Shown here piece by piece: positions 53,787-64,000 of a stretch of 64,000 nt of DNA; position 1 is the first letter of the stretch; each line of letters begins with the position of its first letter. The notes below the pieces were generated by a model that had not been told where the DNA came from, ran no database searches, and was given only the letters and a program-made list of their open reading frames with translations. Source of the DNA: Fistulifera solaris (Eukaryota; Bacillariophyta; Bacillariophyceae; Naviculales; Stauroneidaceae); NCBI GenBank assembly GCA_030295235.1, contig AP026124.1, positions 930,001 to 994,000 on the forward strand, read 5' to 3'. The position numbers were made by a program, and so were the translations under genes.

Positions 53787-54931
53787 ATGAAGAAAGTCTT
53801 GCTTCACCTATGGGTGAGCATGTCGCTCTTCGTGATTCCTTCTACTGCCTTCCGTCCTCAATCGTTGACAGTCACTCGTCGTATTACCTCAACTTCTTCC
53901 ACCATCCTGTGTGCCGTCGCCGAAAATTCATCGGATGATCTCAAAACAGGATATAAGCTAGGATCGTATATGCTAGCGGCCACGGGAGCATTTCTGTTAT
54001 CGATGCCTGATCGAACGGGACGAACGTTGGTAGCCAGTAAAGTAGGGGGGAGCAACCGGTTACGGATTGGCGGCTGGTTTATGTTACATCTTGTGAGTAG
54101 AAAATATTCATCTTCATACCATCTTTCCTTATATAACTCCGTCCTGACTCATACTATTACAGAGAAGGTGCCTACGATAACAATCGTCTCGGAAGTGACA
54201 CCTACAAGCGACTCAACCTCGGCCTCTTCGCGTTTATGGTCCTGGGTCTTTTCGCTATTCCTGGTGAAGCAGGCTTCCTGCCATCTGCTGTGGGTGCCAT
54301 GATCATGAGTGTTCTTTTAACAGTTGTTAGACTCTACGGGGTAGCCTTAGCATGGAAAGGCTGGGAATATGGGGTGGGTGCGGGCAGCTTGAAGGGATTG
54401 TGGGACGAAATAGTGAATGGTACGAAGGAAACGGTCAAGGGTCTTCGAGTAAAAAAATCAGAGAAAAGCGTTGACCTATCGGAACATGCTATTCCTCATC
54501 CTAATGGGGTCGATATCAAGCTTTTTCGATGGTATCTTCCTTTGCGCTATTTGAAAGAATTCGGCAAGAGTTTGTTCGAGGTTTCACTGAAAGTGTCCGC
54601 AGTCGGCCGATTACTGATGATAACCACAATGGTATACTCACTGAAAGATGCAGCAGAGCGGGATCGACTGACTGGAACCACGTTCATACAGCTTAATCTC
54701 TTAGTGGGTACTTGGGCAGTGTTCGTCGGTTTGGGTCAAGCAGCTTTTCCTTATGGATTTGCTGCCAATCGCGGTGTAGAAATGTTTGCTATTGGCCTTC
54801 CGTTTCTTATCAAAGCCTTCAAATCACAAAAGAGAAGCTCGAAAAGGAATCATCTAAAGAGGAAAATCCATTTGAACGATAGTCAAGGCGTAAATCGTGA
54901 TGTGTTTATGTTGAGTAATAGTTACATCTAG
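53787..54931 (+). CDS. Plastid-targeted multispanning membrane protein, unknown function
   Basis: Signal peptide MKKVLLHLWVSMSLFVIPST, then AF-RPQS: a clear ASAF-type cleavage followed by a basic Ser/Thr stretch, so import into the plastid is likely. Exon 1 is 53787-54092 and ends at a GTGAGT donor; the acceptor is ATTACAG at 54162. Exon 2 carries several hydrophobic helices: FMVLGLFAIPGEAGFLPSAV, GAMIMSVLLTVVRLYGVALAW, a later VSAVGRLLMITTMVYSL, and INLLVGTWAVFVGLG. The exon 1-2 join is one base out of phase, again suggesting an indel in one of them. After the last helix comes a lysine-rich tail. No family recognised. Confidence 0.68.
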
Positions 54932-54986
54932 CAATGTGTGTTGTTAGTGGGGTATCACTGATAGGCTTTAGTCAATTTAAAAACGA

Positions 54987-56502
54987 TTACCAACGCCTCT
55001 GATCGAATCGCACCTCCAAGTTACGGCCTTGGAAATTAGTCCCATTGTATTCGGCAATAGCTTTCTTGGCATCCATCTCCTTGCGGAACTGGACTATACC
55101 ATAGCCTCTCTTGACTTCTGCATGTATAATCTCACCGCACTGCTTGAAATGATCTTTCACTTCTGACCAGTTTGTCTCGAATGGCAGATTTCCGACAAAC
55201 AAAATTGCTCCGTCTGTTGTATCGTCTCGCCCGCCAACAAAATCACGACCTCCTCTTCCGCTTCCGCGGCCTCCGAAACCCCAGGTAGCTCCTCGACCAC
55301 GGCCTCCAAAACGACCACCTCCTCGGCCTTGCCACTTAGAGTTAGATCGATCTTCTTGAACACTTATTTGATAGCCCATGAGCTCCGAGTCATTCAGTTC
55401 ACGAATCGCTCGAGACGCATCCTGGGGTCTTTGATAAGTAACGATACCGCTTCCAGCTTCTCCGGATGCATTTGCGTGAATAGTCGCGGAATCGACATTA
55501 CCGGCCCGTCTCATGTAATCTTTTAGCTGAAACCAAGTCGTGTCGGGGTTCAAGTTCTTGACAAAAACAGATTTGTTTGGAGCAAAGGAGGCGGGCCCTC
55601 CACTCTGATTACTCGTTTCGCGGTCCTCGCGTACAAACACCATTCTACCTCGAAAGTCAGTATCCGTTAGCATCTCGATGGCTTGTTGTGCGCCTTCCAC
55701 GGTTGCAAATTCAACAATGCCACAGCCTTTCGACCGGATCCCACCAGATTCTTTGATGATTTCTGCGTGAACAACATCCCCGGCTGCGAAATATAAGTGA
55801 GCTGCCATGCACTCAAAACAAGATTTTCTAGAAATACACACCTTGCTTGCAGAAATCTTTGAGATCCTGCCACTCGACATCCCATGCGAGATTGCCCACG
55901 TATACTCGCCGACTTTTGGCATTGTGATCCGATGAAAAGGCGCGAGAGGAAGTGTGCGAGCCTCCATGTCCTCCCAGGCGATCCTCACGATCCTCTCGCA
56001 CAAATATTTGTCGACCTTCCAACTCACTGTCATTGAGGGTAAGCACGGCCTTTCGCGCAGCATCAGCGGTGGCAAACTCAACAATGGCGCACCCTTTACT
56101 TCGTCCATCTGGTGCCATCATTACATCAACTCGAGTCGCATCCAAATCATGAGACTTCATGAAATCTTTCAAAGACTGCCAGCTTACACGCCACGATAAA
56201 TTTCCTACGTAAACACGACGAGATCGATCCCCTTGTGCGTTCGCTGCGGAGTCGGATGCGTCAACCGTCGATTCGTACTGTTCGTTGTCGTTGGTCGATC
56301 TTGCCTCCTTCATTTCAACTTTGCTTTCATCCTTTCCTTCATCTTCGGTTGGATTTGTGTTCGGCTTCGGCTGGCTTTCATTCATATTTGCTTGCTATTA
56401 GAGAAAAACGTTTAAGAATCATTTGTTTGATGCCCCACACATTGGATGCCTCATTGACGATGCCAACTGATTAAGACCGACAATACTTACCGCAGACACC
56501 AT
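54987..56502 (-). CDS. Four-RRM RNA-binding protein with RGG region
   Basis: Three exons: 56502-56491 (12 nt, MVSA), 56394-55842 and 55783-54987; introns 56490-56395 (GTAAGT...AATAG) and 55841-55784 (GTGTGT...CGCAG). The product has 453 residues. RRM1 (RRVYVGNLSWRVSWQSL) and RRM2 (RRVYVGNLAWDVEWQDLKDF) share the RNP motifs; RNP1 of each reads KGCAIVEF and KGCGIVEF. RRM3 starts SVFVKNLNPDTTWFQLKDYM and RRM4 ILFVGNLPFETNWSEVKDHF, with GYGIVQF. Between RRM3 and RRM4 is a Gly/Arg/Phe-rich RGG stretch (GGRFGGRGRGATWGFGGRG). The layout suggests an mRNA-binding or SR-like/nucleolin-like protein. The 12-nt first exon is supported by phase and good splice signals. Confidence 0.85.
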
Positions 56503-57229
56503 GGCGAATCTCCTAATGGGCTTCTGTTACCTTTCCGTTTCTTTTAAACCGCTTACCGCCTTTACTAAGCTGTAGTTGTTGTAGATTCGAACACTGATGA
56601 AGTGATGTTACAGAGACAACAAGAGATCCCCGCGGAGGGGCGGAGGCTTTTGGATTTTTGTCTTGTGACATTTGGAAGGCCTGAATTTCACTGTAATACT
56701 TGTCCGTTTTAAAATTTACTTAAATGTCCTAGCGAGCGTCACGTATATAAAACACTTCTTTTCAGAGAGCTTGCCACTGTTCACGGCAATTAGGCTATTC
56801 AACGGACACGTTTTTTACTTTTTAGTTGATTGATACTCCGGGGTACCTTGTAATTTTACAACGGCTCTTCCTTTTTGCGCCCATCCTATCCTTCTGTACG
56901 GCGTCCATTCCCTTCATTCCAACGTATAGTAAACTCGACTACTATTCATCGCTGCAGTTTTGGGCTTCGACAAGGTGGCTGTTTCAGGCACCGCTCTCAT
57001 GAAAGTATTATTCAATCAATATTGGAAGCTGCGAACAATTCTTTGTTTTCAACACGAAGGCTTTCTGTTCGCTTATAGAATTCATTGTTACGTTTGAGAT
57101 CGCCGATTTGTTAGTGGAATCAGTTAAAGAAAGAAGCTTCGACAGGAGCAGAACGACCTTTGAGAAGGGTTTCGTTAATCTACTTTATAGGCCTTAACAC
57201 GTCCTCAGGAAAAGAACCTTTTAAAAAAC
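56503..57229. other. Divergent intergenic region
   Basis: About 730 bp between the RRM gene (leftward) and the UBR ligase gene (rightward). Contains a GGGGTACC near 56838. A 67-codon open frame (56875-57078) has no motif. Confidence 0.35.
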
Positions 57230-60200
57230 ATGCAACCCGAACGTTCTTACCCGCTACCTGCGTATTTGAAATTCTGCCCTGGTGGAATCACCTACCACGG
57301 CGCGGCGCCGGATGACTTCTATCGTTTCTCCGAGTACACGGGCACGAACAAGTCAAACTCCCGCGGCAGAAGAGGTACGCCCTCTTCTGCTGTATCGTCG
57401 CCGCGTCCCTTGCTTCCCGATACTCTTCTCACGAAAGCAAAGCAGGCGGATGTACGACTCCGTCAGTACACGCTTCTTTCTCAGCCAACAGGTGCGGTAC
57501 CCGTCTTTTTACCCAGTCTCTCTATTCTAGCTGAGCAATGTTTTGGTCGTTTGACTGGTGTCCTGCCAACGCCGCTAAATCGTGGGCCGATGCTATGATA
57601 CTACACTACTTTGAATCAGCCCTAGACGATATTGCGGTCGTTAGTGAAGAGGATATTTACCGGAGCAAACCAATCGCTACGCAACCTTTGACTGGGACTA
57701 GCACCGCCGCTGTTTTGCTCCGAAAGATACACGAAGACGCACAAGCAGGGCAGGCTAGCGACTCTCTAGTTGGTCGCCCTCGACCTTGCGGTTACGTTTT
57801 TAAAAGGGGTGACATCGCGTGGAATTGTCGGACTTGCCAAACGGACGCCACGTGTGTGATTTGTGATACTTGTTTCAGGCATAGCGATCATCAAGGACAT
57901 GAGGTGTATTTTCATCGTACTTCACCCGGAGGATGTTGCGACTGTGGGGATGCTGAAGCGTGGAAATCGGAGGGATGTTGTGATAAGCACCGACCCTTAT
58001 CGAGTCCAGTCGGTCAAGAGCGACCATCAATTGAACTTGATCCTATGGAAGCAGTGGCGATGTCTTTGAAAGGTTTGAAAGATGGAATTGACACCGTCTC
58101 TTCTCATCCTGCTACAAAACTACCTCCCCGTCTAGCTGCTGCCCTGGGGGTTGTGATTGGAGCCGTTGTTAACTCCATTTTGGATGCCGTGGATGGTGCG
58201 GCAGTCGGTGCCGATCCTGTCCAATGGAAACGGCGCTGGGCTCACGAAGCCGCTTGCATTTATAATGGTGTTTCAAACAATGAGCAATACTATCTAGCTG
58301 CAAAGCATGCATTTGCAACCCCTGCTACTTTCGCCAGCAATCCTGCTCAAACGCTTCCAGAGTCATTTGACGTCCAACTGAGACTTCATAATGACGACGT
58401 ACACACTTTTGACGAAGTGATAGAAGCCTTGCACGGCGATCCTCGTATGCGAAGGCATATGGAAGACCCCGCTAGTATCTTGGTGCCAGTACGGGAGAAT
58501 GCAACCGAGATGACCCACCACGTCGATGCTGACGGACAAGTGACCGTCAAAGTGTACTCCTCCATATCGAATGCATTGCATGGGTTTAAAAGGTTGAAAG
58601 CTTCCGGACTTCATTGTGCTGTGGTTAGTAATGTCCAAGTTCAGATGGAATTGAGAGCTAGAGTATTAATCTCTTGGCTATCTGAGATTTGCGCTGCTCA
58701 TCCTGCTGCTGCAGCTCTTGTTGTTCACGCGCTTGTCCAAGTAGATCCTTTTCATGACTTGGGTGGAGCTCAGGTTTGGGCAGCAGCGAGAATGATTCCA
58801 CCGTGGATTGCATTTGACCAAACGGATGAGCCGCTGATTTGTCGACGAAGATTCGATGCTTTTCCACCGCATTTACACTCTAGTTATTTGACCCGTGAGG
58901 AGTGCGAGCTGTTGCACGGCATCGCGTCGGAAATGAATGCAACTGCTTTTATCTCTCTCACTGGAACGGAGCCAGGCTTTTATGCCAGAGTTCCATATCG
59001 CCTACCATCAGACAAGTATCGCAAGTCCCCGCATTCACTTTGGGGAACTCTACCCTCGCATTATTCTGATCCGGTCAGTCGCGATTCAAAACACCCTTTA
59101 CTTCGTCGTTTAATCACCGGTCGTTTCGATGTAGAGACAGCTACCTTACCGAACAAATTGACGGAATCTGTTTTCGTAGTAGACACAGATTTGCGGAAGC
59201 AGCAAAACCCAAAAATACTCACATCAAGTCTTTACACTCATAAATTGCCGGGCTTGCACATCATCAGCGGAATAGGTTCAGTGCGAATGAGCGAAATATC
59301 CGCGAGGCGTCCTCCTCTCCCGTATCCTATGCATCTCCGACACCTGTTGGGTATATCGTCGTTTCGAGCACCAGTTTCGCCGATCATGCTTCTTCTTCTC
59401 TTTGACCCATACCCTACAAAGCAATTGCGTGGGAGCTTGCATGTTCTATTCTTATCTCTTTTGACGGATTCACGATTCAAGTCGCGTTTTGCTGGTGCTT
59501 TAGGGGTCGCATACAGACCCTTGTGTACGTTGTTTTGCGCCGGCGTTGGCACGGAAGCTGATTCGCCCCTCCATTTCAGCGTTCAAATTTTTACTGCAGG
59601 AAGTTTGGTCAGGGCTCTTTGTCACAGAAATGCAGCAGAGAAACTTCTCCTTTCTGACCACCTTGCAAACTTTGTATTGCCGGAAGACAGCCATCAAAAT
59701 GAATCGTCGATTGGGGTCTTTGTTCCTCCGATTTCCCACGTCATCGTTCGATGTGTTCACACAAACCTTCTGGGAGCGACTCAAGAAATTAGTATGATTT
59801 TAAAAACACATTTTCAGGGAGTGACGAAAATAGCATCGACGGGGCCCTTCAACTGGGCAACGACAATTTACTTCCTGCTTTGACATATGTTGCTGGTGAG
59901 CATCCTCTGTTGACGCTCCTTCCTGCTGCCCACGACGATGGGTTCTTAGACTCTCGGTCTACTCGACATAAAAGGCTTCCTCACATTCTACGAGATCTCG
60001 AATATGTCATTGAAACCCCCGGGACTGCAATGCGTCTGCTTCTACCGCACAGGTTCCCTACGCAGTACGGGCCATCCTTGTCGCTGCGAGGGGAAGATAT
60101 CTTGCCATTTGCGTCGATTTTTGCTAGAATGTTGCGTTTGGCCCAAGGAATGGATACACAAAAGAGAAAAATTTCAGGAGGACACGTAGAATACGAGCAG

Positions 60201-63200
60201 AATAGATGGTTAGAAGCATTCGGACTTAGTTTGAATTTTGCTGGTACACGTGACGCTCTGGCAGAAAGTGCTTGCAGCTCAGTTGATCCATCTTCAGGTG
60301 ACATATCTCATCTGAAAGCCGTTCGTGAGGCCATTGGAACTTTTTTTTACCGCGTTACTAAGGGAGCTGAAGTTTTGGCTTTACAGAGAGAGTTTGCTAG
60401 AGACAGGACTTCCTGTTTCACCTTCCCAAGGCATCGACATTTCACAAGTCACATCTCTTCAGCGTAGTACCCTGCACGTATCAAGCTCTGAGTTCTCCGA
60501 TTACAGTGAGTCCGAAACGTTGGACGCCGTCGCACATTCAGCTCGACCGGTCAATACAGTAGCTTTGTCTTGCGCGACAGGAATTAAGATGACAGAGGCA
60601 CAACTGATTCTCATCGAAAACTCGTTAAAAGTTGCGGTTTCCCGGCAAGAATCCCATACACTAGACGATAGCCTCCCTTTTCAGACCGGTCCCCTGATCA
60701 CTGATTGGTTAAGAGTGCCTCATTCTCCTCTTGGTGGTGATGCTCTGTCTTTTCATCTGCCTCTTCACCGTGCTATGGCAAAGTGCATCAAAAGCATGTG
60801 TTCAGTGGTTGTTCCATCATCATATCGTGACTCCTTTCCGTCGACTTGGTGGCAATTACCTGTCCTTGATGACAACCAGTCTTCAGTCACTCAAATAGAT
60901 CAAGCAAGCTTCTCCCATCCTCTTGTATCAGTTCTTCGTTCGACGTTACGATCAGGCAACTGTAGAGTTAACTGGTCGTCAGGACCCGATTGTACCCCGC
61001 AAGAAGCTCAAAGACGACGTGCCAGATCAAGGGCAGTCTCTGTGAATATTGCTGTTGCAAAGGTGATACACTCGCTTGTAGACCATCCCCTTCGGTGTCT
61101 TGCAGCAGCACAACAAGTTGAACGTCATTTGTGGACAAGAAACGGCGGATCTTTGGCGGGCATGGCAATGAATTATTCAAACACTCCTTTATGTCGCTCA
61201 TTTCGGGATCTAGATCTTCTTTTGGTTCAACTTTCGGCAGCTGGCATGAGTTGTGGTTTGGGCGCCCGCCGGACTTTTTCGTTAATTTTGAGTCGCTTCA
61301 GCATGGATGGGTATTTGTGCGACCCTGAACGGCGCTCTGCCGTTGGTGCAAGTGGAAGCTCGTTCGTTTCACAACCATCGACTTGGGTAAACCCTCCACG
61401 TCTGCAGGACCCAGATCACGCAGTCATATTGGCCGAGTCTTTTTTTGCAATGATCTGCGTCCTCGTCACTGAACTTCCTCCGCCGCCTCCCGGTGCCGTT
61501 CTAGACAATGTTTCATTACGGCAAAGTATTCGCCGTGAGTTAGTCCACGCGTTACTTGCAGAGCCGAGATCGCACAGTGCAGCTATGGCAGCCGCGTCTG
61601 GAGGTATTTCCAGAAGGGAAGAAAGCGACGGCAACTCAGGATCTAGTGGTGGAGCTAGTATGTTTAGTGAGGCATTTGCTGCAGTTCTTGATGAGGTTGG
61701 CGTCCAAAAATCTCGCAGTGGTTCGAGGGCCGCCTCTGGACCTCCGATTTTTGAGCTGAAAGCTGAGGTTTGCGATGAGTACGATCCTACTTACTATCAC
61801 CTGAAAAGACAAGAACACCAGCACGCGATGGATATTGTTGAAAGACTTCGAAAACAAAAGCTTGGAAATGACAAGAGTAAGATAGATTCGACGTCGCTTC
61901 CGTTAGTGTGTCCACCTCCAAAGGCACATCCAAGATTTCTGCCTTGCCGGCTTGTGTTGCACCTTGATTTGATGGACGCTGCGATTCGGCGGTCCTTGTT
62001 ATTCGCATTGACAAATGGGTCGTGGTTACCACCCTCAGAGCCTACAACAACCACGGCAGATACGAATTCTGAAAAAGCTTCTAGTGATGACGGCGAAGTC
62101 GATGTCTCCGTTAGGGTAACGGAATCTCTCAGTGGCGCTGATGTCCCCGTGACCGCGTTTAACAGGAGAGTTCTTCATACACAGACGTCGGGGGCTTCAT
62201 TTTCGATTTCCAGGCGGGAAAACGAGACAATTCTTTTTCCAAAGAGGTTGTCGCTGCATCATCTGTATCTTTCCTTGAAATACTGCAGTTGCTTACACTT
62301 CAAATACATACCTTGGAAGAGTGCGCCTCGCTCCACCGCCTGCTTTCAAATCTGGACGATGAATCTCGACTATTGTCATCGGGATTGTCAATAAACTCAT
62401 ACCTGAGTCGCCTAATACATGTGCCGACTAGCCTCGCAGATGTCTGGGCACTTCGTCCACACCCGCATGGACCGCTGCAATCGAAAGGAAGTGGAGAGAA
62501 TCGAGGATCCATTCTTGGTCTTTTAATTGCCCTTTACGAGCATAGGTCAGATCACGGTGCTATCCTAGACTCGCAAGGAGGAGATCAAGTCGATGAAGGG
62601 CATGGGGGTGCCCGTGCACTTGCTTCCAGTGGCCTCAAATGGATCTTGAGGTTTGTTAATGCCTTAGTTGACGGTGCACCAGCTGTCAGCGCAGCAATAA
62701 GATCGGCGACCAACGGACTTCGAGAGATCAAAACGCAGGATTTCAGTGCTTTGTCGTGGACAATAGATGAAGAAGTGCGAAATATCATCCGAAGAATGTT
62801 GGCAAACCTGACTGACTTATGGCCAATGGAACGCAGCAAATCGGAGTCATCAGAAAAGGCAACACCCAAAGTATCCGAAGCTGGTAAGGCAGCCCAGAAG
62901 CGCCAGTTGGAGAAAATGAGGAAAATGCAAGCAAAGTTCGCTGCAACGATACAAGGTTTAGATGACGAGAAACAAATCAACGAAGCAGATACTGGAAGCG
63001 ACCAGTGTATTATCTGCCGCTGTGATGATGTTGATGGCGAGAACAACGGCCCATTAGGATTTTTAGGTCACGTCCAGCGCTCGCGGGTCCTCCAAATGCG
63101 TTTTACGATCGAAGCCGATAAGAGGAAGGGCGTCCCGCTTGATCTATCTCAGAGTTATCTCGTTGTCGGTCACAAAGGATGTCAGGTAAGTCGTCGTTTT

Positions 63201-64000
63201 GCTTTGCGCAATATGGCACTTTCATTTTCGCTAAGAATATCTTAAAGCTAAGAGAAACGGAAGCTATGGATTCTAGGCCTCTGACATGTTTGCCAAAAGG
63301 GAGTATTGTCACAATTCTCTCCCATAAAGTGTCCACAGAGTATGGGGTTCTATCTAGAAGAGTTTTCGTTCGTCACAGACCGGAAAACAACGCTGACGGA
63401 ACGTTAGCTGAGGGATGGGCTAGCATTCAATCCTCTCAAGGTTATGTAATTTTGAGCCCTCTGATCTCAATGTGCTTCACTAATTCGCGTTGGGGCAGTA
63501 CGCGCCCAGTTATCAAGCAATGTGGACACGCAGCACATCTAAGGTGCGTCGAGACGCACACTCTGTCTCTGCACCACCGAGCGGCGAGTGAGCAGACGTA
63601 TGATGGGCGATTTGCTGCAAATATTGACGACGGTGAATTTTTATGTCCGCTTTGCAAACAGTTGTGTAATATTCTGATACCAAGAGATAAAATGACTGAA
63701 GGAGACTCAATATTTATGGATGTAGAGGAGGTTTGTCCGTCCGGTAAATGTGAACTTTCAGCAGTCCGAATCATTTTGAGGAAAGGTTGCTCGGTTCACC
63801 TGACAAGCGCGGAAAGGGAATCTATGGCAAGCAAAGCTCTGGATCAATTCGGTTCTAAATTATATAGTGCCATGAACGTTCCGTGGGACCGAACAACCCA
63901 ATCTCAAAGAATGAATCAGCAAGAATGGCTTCGGGCTATTCAAATGTGGGATTTTGAAGACGTATCTAATGTTGATGGCAGTGTAAAGAATACGCAAGCA
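57230..64000 (+). CDS. UBR-box N-recognin E3 ubiquitin ligase (UBR1/UBR2/PRT6 type), 3' end outside window
   Basis: A very large gene. N-terminal UBR box binding type 1 degrons: CGYVFKRGDIAWNCRTCQT, CDTCFRHSDHQGHEV and GCCDCGDAEAWKSEG, with the paired Cys/His of the zinc fold. Then a ClpS-like N-domain for type 2 degrons: LRLHNDDVHTFDEVIEAL and MTHHVDADGQ. Near the right end is the RING-H2: CIICRCDDVDG, then CGHAAHLRCVETH and FLCPLCKQ. The only confirmed intron is 63186-63247 (GTAAGT...TAAAG), joining GHKGCQ to LRETEAMD. One-base frame steps occur near 57537 (TTTT run), near 59830, near 60342 (TTTTTTTT run) and near 62290; each continues with N-recognin-like sequence. Function: N-degron recognition and ubiquitination. 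Confidence 0.88.

Noticed and set aside
1-64000. CRISPR arrays, bacterial operons, riboswitches
   Set aside because: No regularly spaced direct repeats; short introns, eS19/eL32 and targeting peptides show a eukaryotic nuclear region.

Overview
The window looks like nuclear DNA of a diatom, most likely Phaeodactylum tricornutum or a close relative. The reasons are: compact genes on both strands with short GT-AG introns (about 58-215 bp); eukaryotic ribosomal proteins eS19 and eL32; several proteins with a signal peptide running into a plastid-type transit peptide whose mature side starts with Phe (HT-F, WA-F, TA-F); a diatom-style leucine-rich-repeat-like protein; and a periplastid-type Hsp70. 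Species assignment is inference from style, not a database match.

Layout from left to right. 1-6.2 kb: an IQM-like protein (left end outside the window), a class I methyltransferase, a Nudix hydrolase and seipin. 7-16.8 kb: a UBE3B/C-type HECT ubiquitin ligase, a thioredoxin-fold ER protein, an LCL3-like staphylococcal-nuclease protein, a tandem-GNAT protein and Elongator subunit Elp4. 17.6-26 kb: a lineage-restricted hypothetical protein, CENP-X/MHF2, an L-galactose-dehydrogenase-type aldo-keto reductase, an Hsp70 with both a signal peptide and an EEVD tail, and a class IV aminotransferase. 27-34.4 kb: eS19, a kinesin-light-chain-like TPR protein, a small three-exon coiled-coil protein, eL32, and two tandem paralogous secreted/membrane proteins. 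34.6-39.0 kb: a 4.4-kb Mutator-like DNA transposon with 262-bp terminal inverted repeats, a MULE transposase with SWIM finger, and a Ulp1-type cysteine protease. 39.3-49.3 kb: tRNA methyltransferase Trm13, amidophosphoribosyltransferase, an LRR-like protein, a Rubisco-LSMT-like SET protein, an SLC10A7-like transporter, a possible small two-exon gene and tRNA-Glu(UUC). 50.5-64 kb: lipoyl synthase, an EEF2KMT/FAM86-like methyltransferase, a plastid membrane protein, a four-RRM RGG protein and a UBR-box N-recognin E3 ligase that runs off the right edge.

Most genes are housekeeping and are not arranged in operons; neighbours are convergent or divergent with short shared intergenic DNA. Ubiquitin/SUMO handling is represented by HECT, UBR and the transposon's Ulp1; lipid and cofactor metabolism by seipin and LipA; tRNA modification by Elp4 and Trm13; plastid or complex-plastid biology by the Hsp70, LipA, SET protein, transporter and membrane protein.

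The strongest global oddity is that at least twelve conserved host genes change reading frame by one base with no room for an intron, often at a homopolymer run. This looks like uncorrected single-base indels in the assembly rather than biology. I therefore give such genes as one locus and state where the frame changes. Other points to revisit: the Ulp1-bearing MULE, a 78-bp inverted-repeat element present twice in divergent promoters, palindromic GGTACC clusters recurring in intergenic regions, and the tandem pair of secreted proteins. I recognised no retroviral, LTR or capsid-bearing element.
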